Source: Rhizobium sp. 32-5/1 (GTDB lineage: Bacteria; Pseudomonadota; Alphaproteobacteria; Rhizobiales; Rhizobiaceae). Taken from it: a stretch of 64,000 bases of DNA. Each line of letters opens with the position of its first letter. Position 1 is the stretch's first letter. The translations under genes and the position numbers were made by a program. Below the pieces are notes generated by a model. That model was not told where the DNA came from. It saw only the letters and a program-made list of their open reading frames with translations, and made no database searches. The stretch is from contig NZ_CP120640.1 of assembly GCF_029537235.1 (NCBI RefSeq), positions 186,001-250,000 of the forward strand. Direction: 5' to 3'. This document shows positions 9,247-17,184 of this stretch, one piece after another.

Positions 9247-10326
9247 ATGTCATCCGTGACGCTACGCAATGTCGTCAAACGCTACGGCCAGTTGGAGGTC
9301 GTGCATGGCATCAACCTGGAAATAGACGAAGGCGCCTTTGTCGTTCTGCTCGGGCCCTCTGGGTGTGGCAAGACCACAACGCTCAGGATGGTGGCCGGGC
9401 TCGAAAGCATTTCCGACGGCCAGCTTGAAATCGCCTCGCGTGTCGTCAACGATGTCGCACCCAAGGACCGCCAGATTGCCATGGTGTTTCAGAATTACGC
9501 GCTCTATCCGCACATGACCGTGCGGCAGAACATGGAATTCGCGCTCAAGCCGCAAAAGCTGGCTGATGGGGAGGTTGATCGCCGGATCACCGAAGCATCC
9601 CGCATCCTCGGGCTTGAGCCGCTCCTCGCCCGAAAGCCGGCGCAATTATCGGGTGGCCAGCGACAGCGCGTCGCCATGGCCCGGGCCATGGTGCGCACGC
9701 CCAAAGTGTTTCTGTTCGACGAGCCGCTGTCTAATCTGGACGCCAAGCTGCGGACCCAGGTCCGGCTGGAAATCGCCAAGCTCCACAAGCGGCTGGGAAC
9801 AACCGTGCTCTACGTCACCCATGACCAGATCGAAGCCATGACGCTGGCCGACAAGATCGTCATCATGAAGGACGGCCATATCGAGCAGGTCGGTTCGCCG
9901 GAAGAGGTTTTCGCCAGCCCGAAAAATCTGTTTGTCGCGACGTTCATCGGCAGCCCATCAATGAACCTGTTCCAAATGACGGTGGAGCAAGCCGAATTGG
10001 GCTTGCTGCTGACGTCTCAGCCATTTTCTGTGCCGGTGCCAAGTCCGCTGCTTAGCAAACTGTCTCCAGGCAGACAGGTTACCCTTGGTGTCAGGCCGAG
10101 TGATATCCGGATTGCAGCAAAGGGAGAGCCAGGTTCCTTCGAGGCGCGCGTCGATGTTGTCGAATATCTGGGCATAGAAGCCCTGCTCAATCTGCGAATT
10201 GGTAGCCAAGAGTTTATCGCCCAGGTCGCGGCCGCCGAGCGGCCGGTTCCGGACCAAGATGTCAGCGTGTTCTTCAATCCCGCTGGCCTTCATTTCTTCG
10301 ACAGCCAGAGCGGTCAGGCTCTTTAA
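9247..10326 (+). CDS. ABC transporter ATP-binding protein (MsmK/UgpC type)
   Basis: This ATPase of about 359 residues has Walker A GPSGCGKTT, Q-loop VFQNYALYPHMT, signature LSGGQRQRVAMARAM, Walker B VFLFDEPLSNLD and the H-loop VTHDQ, then a C-terminal TOBE/regulatory domain. ATG codons stand at 9241 and 9247; the second is placed correctly after GAGGAG and gives MSSVTLRNVV. It powers the two preceding permeases. The next gene, an MDR dehydrogenase, starts 19 bases after its stop, so import and oxidation are co-transcribed. Confidence 0.9.
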   Translation: MSSVTLRNVVKRYGQLEVVHGINLEIDEGAFVVLLGPSGCGKTTTLRMVAGLESISDGQLEIASRVVNDVAPKDRQIAMVFQNYALYPHMTVRQNMEFALKPQKLADGEVDRRITEASRILGLEPLLARKPAQLSGGQRQRVAMARAMVRTPKVFLFDEPLSNLDAKLRTQVRLEIAKLHKRLGTTVLYVTHDQIEAMTLADKIVIMKDGHIEQVGSPEEVFASPKNLFVATFIGSPSMNLFQMTVEQAELGLLLTSQPFSVPVPSPLLSKLSPGRQVTLGVRPSDIRIAAKGEPGSFEARVDVVEYLGIEALLNLRIGSQEFIAQVAAAERPVPDQDVSVFFNPAGLHFFDSQSGQAL

Positions 10327-10345
10327 ACAGAGGGAGGACAAGATC

Positions 10346-11344
10346 ATGTCCGAACACGAGATAATCTTTCCAAGCAAAGGCAATTTCATCTACGCAGATT
10401 GCCAAAAACCGCCACTTGGCGACGGCGAAGTGCGTGGCCGGACGCTCACGTCACTGGTTAGTCCCGGCACGGAACTTGCCTGGGCGACCGGCGAGGATTT
10501 CCCCGTTCATCCAGGTTATGCGGCCGTCTTCGAAGTCGAGGAATGCGGCAAGGACGTAACGGATATCGAGATCGGGTCGCGGCTCTTCTGCATGGGGCCA
10601 CATCGCAGCTTTCAGCAGGTCGATCGTCGTTTCACCCTGCCTGTGCCCGAAGGGCTAGCGGCTGAAACAGCCGTCATCGCACGGCTTATCGGCGTGTCCA
10701 TGACAACACTGATGACGACAAAAGCAAGACCCGGGGACCGCGTCATTATCAGCGGCGCCGGCCCGGTCGGCTATCTCGCGGCCCATATTTTCAAGCTATC
10801 AGGATACGAGGTTTCCGTCGTCGAGCCTGATGCCACGCGTCGGGGGCAAATTGAAGCGTCCGGAATTTCATCGACGTTCGCCGATATGCCGACCGAGGAT
10901 CAAGATTTCCTAGGGAAAGTCGCGCTGGTCGTTGATTGCTCCGGTCACGAAAAGGCAGTTCTCAGCGGCTGCCGCATTGTTTGCCAGCACGGCGAAGTCG
11001 TGCTCATCGGTGTCCCCTGGAAACGTCATACAGAGCTTTACGCCCACGACATCCTGAATGCCGTCTTCAACAATTTCGTCCTTCTGCGAAGCGGTTGGGA
11101 GTGGGAGTATCCGCTGCTTGCCAAAGGGTTCAAATGGGCCGAACTCTTGGAAGGATACAACAACAGCCCACACAGCATCTTCACAGGATTTGCCAAGGCC
11201 TTGAAGTGGCTTTCGGAAGACCGCATTCCCTTGCGCGGGCTCGTGCGCCAATTGTCACCGGTCGATCCAGCCGCGGTTTACGGAGCTTTGCTGGAACGCA
11301 GGATGACCGAGCCGTTCCTTGTCTTCGAATGGCCGAATTCTTGA
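10346..11344 (+). CDS. Zinc-type alcohol dehydrogenase-like (MDR superfamily) protein
   Basis: This 332-residue MDR protein has a GroES-like N-terminal domain (SLVSPGTELAWATG) and a Rossmann fold (ISGAGPVGYLAAHIFK near residue 135). The first catalytic-zinc Cys is replaced in the SPGTE segment, as in the BchC-like/sorbitol-dehydrogenase-like branch, so zinc dependence is uncertain. A GGGAGGA site precedes the ATG. It is the last gene of the ABC operon under site C. It probably oxidises a hydroxyl of the imported substrate or an early intermediate with NAD(P). Confidence 0.8.
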   Translation: MSEHEIIFPSKGNFIYADCQKPPLGDGEVRGRTLTSLVSPGTELAWATGEDFPVHPGYAAVFEVEECGKDVTDIEIGSRLFCMGPHRSFQQVDRRFTLPVPEGLAAETAVIARLIGVSMTTLMTTKARPGDRVIISGAGPVGYLAAHIFKLSGYEVSVVEPDATRRGQIEASGISSTFADMPTEDQDFLGKVALVVDCSGHEKAVLSGCRIVCQHGEVVLIGVPWKRHTELYAHDILNAVFNNFVLLRSGWEWEYPLLAKGFKWAELLEGYNNSPHSIFTGFAKALKWLSEDRIPLRGLVRQLSPVDPAAVYGALLERRMTEPFLVFEWPNS

Positions 11345-11401
11345 CGGTCAAGGCGCGCCGTCGGCGCGCTTGAACCATCCCCGTTTCTACATCCATGCGC
11401 C

Positions 11402-11446
11402 TTGACCAGGGATACCCACGGATGCTATTTAGTAACTAACTGGTTA
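11402..11446 (+). promoter_or_regulatory. Promoter and operator site D for the acyl-CoA dehydrogenase operon
   Basis: TTGACC (11402-11407), a 17-base spacer and CTATTT (11425-11430) are followed two bases later by TAACTAACTGGTTA (11433-11446). The start codon of the dehydrogenase is at 11468. Spacing and palindrome match sites A-C. Confidence 0.7.
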
Positions 11447-11467
11447 TAGCGGACATAGGAGTTCACC

Positions 11468-12613
11468 ATGTATTTGACCGAGGTTCAAGAGCAGGTGCGG
11501 GACATGGCCCGGCAATTTGCAGAAGACGTAATTCGCCCGGTTGCTGAAGCTCTGGACCGCGAAGAACGATTCCCCGCCGAGCTCTACGAGCAAATGGGCG
11601 AGCTCGGCCTGTTCGGTATCGCCGTGCCGGAAGCCATGGGCGGTCCGGGCTTTGACACGTTGACCTATGCCCTCGTCATGGAAGAGCTTTCACGCGGTTA
11701 CGCCTCGGTTGCCGACCAATGCGGCCTTGTAGAGTTGATCTCCACGCTTCTGGTTCGCCACGGAACGTCTCAGCAGCGGGACGAGTGGCTTGCTCCGGTG
11801 ATGACGGCGAAAAAGAAGGCTGCGTATTGCATCACCGAGCCGGAAGCCGGAACGGACGTTTCGGGGATCCGCAGCACGGCGGACCGGGACGGAGAGGGTT
11901 GGCGGCTGAATGGTGGAAAGATCTGGATCCACAACGCGCCGGTCGCGGATGTCGGCTTCGTTCTCGCAAGGACCGACAAAAATGCCGGCCACAAGGGTAT
12001 GAGCATTTTCATCGTCGATCTCCATGCCAAGGGTGTCGAGCGGGGGCCCAAGGAACACAAGATGGGCCAGCGCGCAAGCCAGGTCGGCGCGCTCAATTTT
12101 ACCGATGTCATGCTGCCGCCCGAAGCCCTCCTCGGCGAGGAAGGGCGAGGCTTCCACATGATGATGAGCGTGCTCGACAAAGGCCGTGTCGGCATTGCAG
12201 CACTCGCCGTCGGCATCGGCCAGGCGGGTCTCGAGGCGGCGCTCGATTATGCGCAGCAGCGCAAGCAGTTCGGCTCGAAGATTTCCGAATTCCAGGGCGT
12301 GCAGTGGCTGCTGGCCGACATGGCGAAGGATATCGAGGCCGCGCGTCTCCTCGTCCATAGTGCGGCGGGAAAACTTGATCGGGGCGAAAACGCCACCAAA
12401 GCCTGCTCGATGGCCAAGTGTTTCGCAGGCGACATGGCGGTCGCCCGTTCGGCCGACGCCATCCAGGTCTTCGGGGGCAGCGGTTACATTCGCGGTTTCG
12501 AGGTTGAGCGGCTCTATCGCGATGCCAAGATTACACAGATCTACGAAGGAACCAACCAGATCCAGCGCATGATCATTGCGCGCGAGTTGGTCAAGCATGG
12601 AGCGCGGGGATGA
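11468..12613 (+). CDS. Acyl-CoA dehydrogenase
   Basis: This 381-residue FAD enzyme would introduce the alpha-beta double bond in an acyl-CoA and pass electrons to ETF. The ACAD blocks are all there: N-terminal helical domain, AYCITEPEAGTDVSG in the middle domain, and the C-terminal helical domain with QVFGGSGYIRGFEVERLYRDAK and the catalytic Glu in YEGTNQIQR. It opens a long operon that ends with its own ETF beta/alpha and ETF-QO, so the electron route to quinone is encoded in cis. The next ATG overlaps its stop (ATGA). Confidence 0.92.
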   Translation: MYLTEVQEQVRDMARQFAEDVIRPVAEALDREERFPAELYEQMGELGLFGIAVPEAMGGPGFDTLTYALVMEELSRGYASVADQCGLVELISTLLVRHGTSQQRDEWLAPVMTAKKKAAYCITEPEAGTDVSGIRSTADRDGEGWRLNGGKIWIHNAPVADVGFVLARTDKNAGHKGMSIFIVDLHAKGVERGPKEHKMGQRASQVGALNFTDVMLPPEALLGEEGRGFHMMMSVLDKGRVGIAALAVGIGQAGLEAALDYAQQRKQFGSKISEFQGVQWLLADMAKDIEAARLLVHSAAGKLDRGENATKACSMAKCFAGDMAVARSADAIQVFGGSGYIRGFEVERLYRDAKITQIYEGTNQIQRMIIARELVKHGARG

Positions 12614-13392
12614 GCGCAACTATCGCACATGCTGCACTTATAACCGGCTCCAGCCGAGGCATCGGCCTTGCGATCGCTTTGGATCTGGCTGACCACGGCT
12701 TCAACGTCGCCATCAACGGCTACAGCGAGAGCGAGGAACTTGATGCAGCCGTCGCAGCCGTTCGGGCGAAGGGTGTCAAAGCGGTCAAGGTCCCCGGCGA
12801 TATCAGCCTGCTTGCACGGCACGAGGAAATGCTGGATGCGGCCGAGGCCGAATGCGGCCCGCTGACGACGCTCGTCAACAATGCCGGGGTTTCGGTGCTG
12901 TCACGCGGCGATCTGCTCGATGTCACCGAGGAAAGCTATGACCGCTGCATGGCGGTCAACGCCAAGGCGCATTTCTTCCTGTCGCAGGCTTTTGCACGCC
13001 GCGTTGTCAAGCGCGACCGCGCGGATGGGCGGTTCTACAGTATCGTCAACGTGACCTCGTCGAACGCGACGGCGGCATCGATCCTGCGCGGTGAATACTG
13101 CGCCTCTAAAGCCGCCGCAGCGATGATCTCCAAAGTCTTCGCAGCGCGGCTCGGCTCAGAAAACATCGCCGTTTTCGATGTGCAGCCCGGTCTGATCGAG
13201 ACGGATATGACGAAGGCGGTGTCGGAAACCTATCGCCGCCGCATCGAGGACGAAGGGCTGACCCTCATTCCTCGTCTTGGCAAACCGGCCGACATGGGCC
13301 GGATCGTCACGACTCTCGCGACAGGCGGCCTGCCGTACATGACAGGGCAGGTTCTTGCCGCCGACGCCGGCATGCTTGTTCCCCGGTTTTGA
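12610..13392 (+). CDS. SDR-family oxidoreductase (3-ketoacyl reductase/3-hydroxyacyl dehydrogenase type)
   Basis: This 260-residue classical SDR has the cofactor motif TGSSRGIG (residues 13-20), the NNAG motif (VNNAGVS), an active-site Ser in VNVTSSNA and catalytic YCASK. It sits between the acyl-CoA dehydrogenase and a DUF993 gene. By context it could oxidise the 3-hydroxyacyl-CoA formed by the hydratase, or a sugar-derived alcohol. Family alone does not distinguish these. Confidence 0.87.
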   Translation: MSATIAHAALITGSSRGIGLAIALDLADHGFNVAINGYSESEELDAAVAAVRAKGVKAVKVPGDISLLARHEEMLDAAEAECGPLTTLVNNAGVSVLSRGDLLDVTEESYDRCMAVNAKAHFFLSQAFARRVVKRDRADGRFYSIVNVTSSNATAASILRGEYCASKAAAAMISKVFAARLGSENIAVFDVQPGLIETDMTKAVSETYRRRIEDEGLTLIPRLGKPADMGRIVTTLATGGLPYMTGQVLAADAGMLVPRF

Positions 13393-13401
13393 GGATATAA
13401 A

Positions 13402-14550
13402 ATGGACCTACAGCTTCCCGATGAGAACGGCCGCCTGTCGCCGTATCGCCTGACCGGCACGCCGATCCAGACGGCCGAATTTTCGCGCGATTACAATCGC
13501 GTCGTCTTTTCCGCCGCCCATGTCGTCGCCAATCCCTGGACCGCGAACGATCCGTCGGGTCCAGCATCCGTCGATTGGACGGCCACAATGGCCTTCCGCC
13601 GGCACTTGCACGATCTCGGCCTTGGCATCGCCGAAGCCATGGACACCGCGCAGCGTGGTATGGGGCTGGATTGGCCGGGTGCTTTGGAACTGATCCGCCG
13701 GACCAGGCAGGAAGTGCCCGATGCGCTGGTTTTTAACGGCGCCGGCACCGATCATCTGAGCCCCAACGACGCGCGCTCGCTCGATGACGTTCGCCGCGCC
13801 TATCGCGAGCAGATCGAGGCCATCCAGAAGATCGGTGGCCGCATCATCCTCATGGCAAGCCGCGCGCTCACCAAGCTCGCCAAGGGGCCGCAGGACTATA
13901 TTGACATCTACCGGGATGCGCTTTCGGCTTGCGACGAACCTGTGGTTCTCCATTGGCTGGGCGATATGTTCGACCCGGCGCTTGCCGGCTACTGGGGCTC
14001 CGGCAGCTTCGAAGAGGCGATGGAAACGGCGCTGACGGTCATCGGCGAAAACATCTCCAAAGTCGATGGCATCAAGATTTCCCTGCTCGATAAGGACAAG
14101 GAGGTCGTGATGCGCCGGTGCCTGCCGGAAGGCGTCAAAATGTATACGGGCGATGATTTCAACTATCCCGAATTGATCGAGGGCGACGCGCAGGGCCATT
14201 CACATGCCCTGCTGGGCATCTTCGATCCACTGGCGCCAGCCGCCGCCTTCGCGTTGTCGCGACTGAAGGCCGGCGACGCAGAGGGATTCCGCGCGGTGCT
14301 TGATCCGACGGTGCCGCTGGCGCGGCTGATCTTCCGAGCACCGACGCAGTATTACAAGACCGGCGTGGTGTTTCTCGCCTGGCTGAACGGGTTCCAGGAT
14401 CACTTCATAATGCTGAACGGCGCTCAGGCCATGCGTCCGCTGCCGTATTTCACGGAGGTCTTCAGGCTGGCTGACCAGTGCGGCCTGCTCAGAGACGGCG
14501 ATCTTGCCATCGGCCGGATGAAGAAGATGCTTTCCATGTATGGAGTGTGA
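13402..14550 (+). CDS. DUF993 family protein (DapA-like TIM barrel)
   Basis: This 382-residue protein matches my knowledge of DUF993 proteins, often annotated as 'dihydrodipicolinate synthase family'. It shows MALGI-like barrel segments such as GRIILMASRAL, VVLHWLGDMFDPALAGYWGS and a Lys-containing strand near DGIKISLLDKD, the place where DapA-type enzymes form a Schiff base. In rhizobia these genes commonly lie beside Gfo/Idh oxidoreductases and IolE-like proteins. A retro-aldol or hydrolytic cleavage of an oxidised sugar is a plausible role. No substrate is established to my knowledge. Confidence 0.75.
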   Translation: MDLQLPDENGRLSPYRLTGTPIQTAEFSRDYNRVVFSAAHVVANPWTANDPSGPASVDWTATMAFRRHLHDLGLGIAEAMDTAQRGMGLDWPGALELIRRTRQEVPDALVFNGAGTDHLSPNDARSLDDVRRAYREQIEAIQKIGGRIILMASRALTKLAKGPQDYIDIYRDALSACDEPVVLHWLGDMFDPALAGYWGSGSFEEAMETALTVIGENISKVDGIKISLLDKDKEVVMRRCLPEGVKMYTGDDFNYPELIEGDAQGHSHALLGIFDPLAPAAAFALSRLKAGDAEGFRAVLDPTVPLARLIFRAPTQYYKTGVVFLAWLNGFQDHFIMLNGAQAMRPLPYFTEVFRLADQCGLLRDGDLAIGRMKKMLSMYGV

Positions 14551-14551
14551 T

Positions 14552-15421
14552 GTGAACGGATTGCGAGATTTTTCCGCCGATCACTCGGCGCTTGCCCTCA
14601 ATACCGCGACCCTCGGCCACAACGTTGAGGGGCAGGGGGCCGGCTGGTCGCCGGAGCGCATCATTGATGCCTGCGCGGAACGTGGCTTCGGAGCCATCGC
14701 CTTCTGGCGGCGGGAAATCGGCGGCAGGGCCGTGGAGATCGGCGAGCGGACGCGTGCGGCGGGCCTCGATGCCTGCGGCCTTTGCCGCGCACCCTTTCTC
14801 GTCGGGCCACTGGCGCCGAAGCCGCGGCAGGCCGCAATCGATGATTTTCACGCGTCGATCGATATGGCCTCGGCGCTGGGCGCCTCGTGCCTCACCATCT
14901 GTGTCGGCGGCATCGTCGAGGGCACCCATTCGATGACCGAGAGTCTGAAGCAGGTACGCGACATTGTTGCCGACGCGGCGCCATACGCCGCCAAGGGCAA
15001 TGTCAAGCTGGCGCTGGAGCCTCTTCATCCCGTCTATGGTGGAAACAGATCGTGTCTGGTCACCGTACGAGACGCCGTCGACATGTGCGAGGCGATTGGA
15101 CATGCCGCTGTCAGCGTTGCCGTGGATGTCTACCACGTTTGGTGGGACCTCTCCCTTGAGGCGGAGCTGAACCGGCTCGGTAAGGAGCGGATTGCTGGAT
15201 ATCACCTATGCGACTGGATGGCCGACACCCAGGACGTCCTCCTAGATCGCGGAATGATGGGAGACGGCGTCGCCGACTTGAAATCCATCCGCCGTGCCGT
15301 CGAGAGCACCGGTTTTGAAGGCTATTGCGAAGTCGAGATCTTTTCCGCTGGCAACTGGTGGAAGCGTGATCCAGGCGAAGTGCTCGATATCTGCGTCGAG
15401 CGTTTCAAGACGGTTTGCTGA
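14552..15421 (+). CDS. Sugar phosphate isomerase/epimerase (IolE-like xylose-isomerase TIM barrel)
   Basis: This AP endonuclease 2/IolE-fold protein has about 289 residues. Metal-ligand motifs visible are KLALEPLHPVYGG (Glu), VAVDVYHVWWD (Asp/His), GYHLCDW (His) and CEVEIFS (Glu). The GTG at 14552 follows GGAG and starts one base after the DUF993 stop; an ATG at 14540 would overlap. Members isomerise, epimerise or dehydrate ketoses and inosose-like compounds. Its pairing with DUF993 suggests consecutive steps on a sugar intermediate. Confidence 0.83.
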   Translation: MNGLRDFSADHSALALNTATLGHNVEGQGAGWSPERIIDACAERGFGAIAFWRREIGGRAVEIGERTRAAGLDACGLCRAPFLVGPLAPKPRQAAIDDFHASIDMASALGASCLTICVGGIVEGTHSMTESLKQVRDIVADAAPYAAKGNVKLALEPLHPVYGGNRSCLVTVRDAVDMCEAIGHAAVSVAVDVYHVWWDLSLEAELNRLGKERIAGYHLCDWMADTQDVLLDRGMMGDGVADLKSIRRAVESTGFEGYCEVEIFSAGNWWKRDPGEVLDICVERFKTVC

Positions 15422-15468
15422 AGGCTCTCGCCACTGACCGTCGCAAACGTTTCGTAAGGAAGGACATC

Positions 15469-16218
15469 ATGAAAGTTCTGGTCACCGTCAAGCGGGTCGT
15501 CGATTACAACGTGAAGATCCGTGTGAAGGCGGATGGCACGGGTGTCGAGCTTGCCAATGTGAAGATGTCGATGAACCCGTTCGACGAGATTTCGGTCGAG
15601 GAGGCCTTGCGGCTGAAGGAAGCCGGCAAGGTTGAGGAAGTGGTCGTCGTTTCCGTTGGTCCGGCCAAGGCCGAAGAGACCTTGCGCACGGCGCTGGCGA
15701 TGGGTGCCGACCGGGCGATCCTGGTCGAGACCGACGATGCGGTCGAGCCGCTCGCCGTCGCCAAGATCATCAAGGGCGTGGCGGAAGCCGAGCAGCCCGG
15801 TCTGATCATCGTCGGCAAGCAGGCGATCGATGACGATTCGAACCAGACCGGCCAGATGCTGTCGGCCCTCCTGGGCTGGGCACAGGGCACCTTTGCCTCG
15901 AACGTCGAGATCGGTGATGGCAAGGCGCAAGTGACGCGCGAAGTCGATGGCGGCCTGCAGACCATCGAGATCAAGCTGCCGGGGGTGGTCACCACCGACC
16001 TGCGCCTCAACGAGCCGCGCTACGCCTCGCTGCCGAACATCATGAAGGCGAAGAAGAAGCCGCTCGACAAGAAGAGCCCCGCCGATTTCGGCGTCGACAC
16101 CAGCCCGCGCCTCAAGGTCCTGAAGACCGAGGAGCCCTCGGGCCGCAAGGCCGGCATCAAGGTCAAGTCGGTCGCTGAGCTGGTCGACAAGCTCAGACAC
16201 GAAGCCGGCGTCCTCTAA
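15469..16218 (+). CDS. etfB: Electron transfer flavoprotein subunit beta
   Basis: This 249-residue protein begins MKVLVTVKRVVDYNVKIRVK and contains the ETF-beta signature VEEALRLKEAGKVEEVVVVSVG and the AMP-binding GKQAIDDDSNQTGQM segment. An AAGGAAGGA ribosome site precedes the ATG. With EtfA it carries electrons from the acyl-CoA dehydrogenase to the quinone reductase encoded next. The presence of a private copy in this inducible locus suggests high flux through the dehydrogenase. Rhizobia usually also have a chromosomal copy. Confidence 0.93.
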   Translation: MKVLVTVKRVVDYNVKIRVKADGTGVELANVKMSMNPFDEISVEEALRLKEAGKVEEVVVVSVGPAKAEETLRTALAMGADRAILVETDDAVEPLAVAKIIKGVAEAEQPGLIIVGKQAIDDDSNQTGQMLSALLGWAQGTFASNVEIGDGKAQVTREVDGGLQTIEIKLPGVVTTDLRLNEPRYASLPNIMKAKKKPLDKKSPADFGVDTSPRLKVLKTEEPSGRKAGIKVKSVAELVDKLRHEAGVL

Positions 16219-16242
16219 GAGATCGCGAAAGGAAATACGACC

Positions 16243-17184
16243 ATGACCATTCTTCTTCTCGCGGATCACGACAACGCGACGCTCTCCGACCAGACCGCCA
16301 AGGCGCTGACGGCTGCTTCCAAGATCGCCAGCGGGGCCGGAAGCGACGTTCATGTGCTGGTGGCCGGCAAGGGCGCCAAGGCTGCAGCCGATGCCGCGGC
16401 AAAGCTCACCGGCGTCTCCAAGGTGCTGCTCGCCGAAAGCGATGACCTAGCAAACAATCTCGCGGAGCCGCTCGCAGCCCTGATCGTCTCGCTGGCCGGC
16501 TCCTACGACACCATCATCTCGGCCGCCACCTCGACCGGCAAGAACGTTTTGCCGCGCGTCGCAGCCCTCTTGGACATCGCCCAGATCTCGGAAATCGCCG
16601 AAGTCGTCTCGGCCGACACGTTCAAGCGGCCGATCTATGCCGGCAACGCCATCCAGACGGTGCAGTCGGGCGATGCCAAAAAGGTGATCACCGTTCGTGC
16701 CTCTTCTTTTAGTTCCGCCTCCCAAGGCAACCCGGCCGCCGTCGAGGTGATCTCGACGGCGGCCAACCCCGGTCTCTCGACCTTCGTCAAGGACGCGCTG
16801 TCCTCGTCCGATCGTCCGGAACTGACGTCGGCCAAGATCATCATCTCCGGTGGTCGGGCGCTTGGGTCCTCGGAAAAGTTCCAGGAAGTCATTCTGCCGG
16901 TGGCCGACAAGCTCGGTGCCGCCGTCGGCGCCTCGCGCGCTGCGGTCGATGCAGGTTATGCCCCAAATGACTGGCAGGTCGGCCAGACCGGCAAGGTCGT
17001 CGCCCCGCAGCTTTACATCGCCTGCGGCATTTCCGGCGCCATCCAGCACCTAGCCGGCATGAAGGATTCCAAGGTCATTGTTGCAATCAACAAGGACGAG
17101 GAAGCCCCGATCTTTCAGGTTGCAGACTACGGCCTCGTCGGCGATCTCTTCACGATCTTGCCCGAGCTCGAAAAAGCGCTTTGA
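16243..17184 (+). CDS. etfA: Electron transfer flavoprotein subunit alpha
   Basis: This 313-residue protein has an N-terminal Rossmann-like domain and the C-terminal FAD-binding region (KIIISGGRALGSSEKF, GAAVGASRAAVDAGYAPNDWQVGQTGK, YIACGISGAIQHLAGM, VAINKDEEAPIFQVADYGLVGDL). It starts 24 bases after etfB, and its stop overlaps the TTG of the ETF-QO gene. It binds FAD at the interface with EtfB. All diagnostic blocks are intact. Confidence 0.94.
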   Translation: MTILLLADHDNATLSDQTAKALTAASKIASGAGSDVHVLVAGKGAKAAADAAAKLTGVSKVLLAESDDLANNLAEPLAALIVSLAGSYDTIISAATSTGKNVLPRVAALLDIAQISEIAEVVSADTFKRPIYAGNAIQTVQSGDAKKVITVRASSFSSASQGNPAAVEVISTAANPGLSTFVKDALSSSDRPELTSAKIIISGGRALGSSEKFQEVILPVADKLGAAVGASRAAVDAGYAPNDWQVGQTGKVVAPQLYIACGISGAIQHLAGMKDSKVIVAINKDEEAPIFQVADYGLVGDLFTILPELEKAL

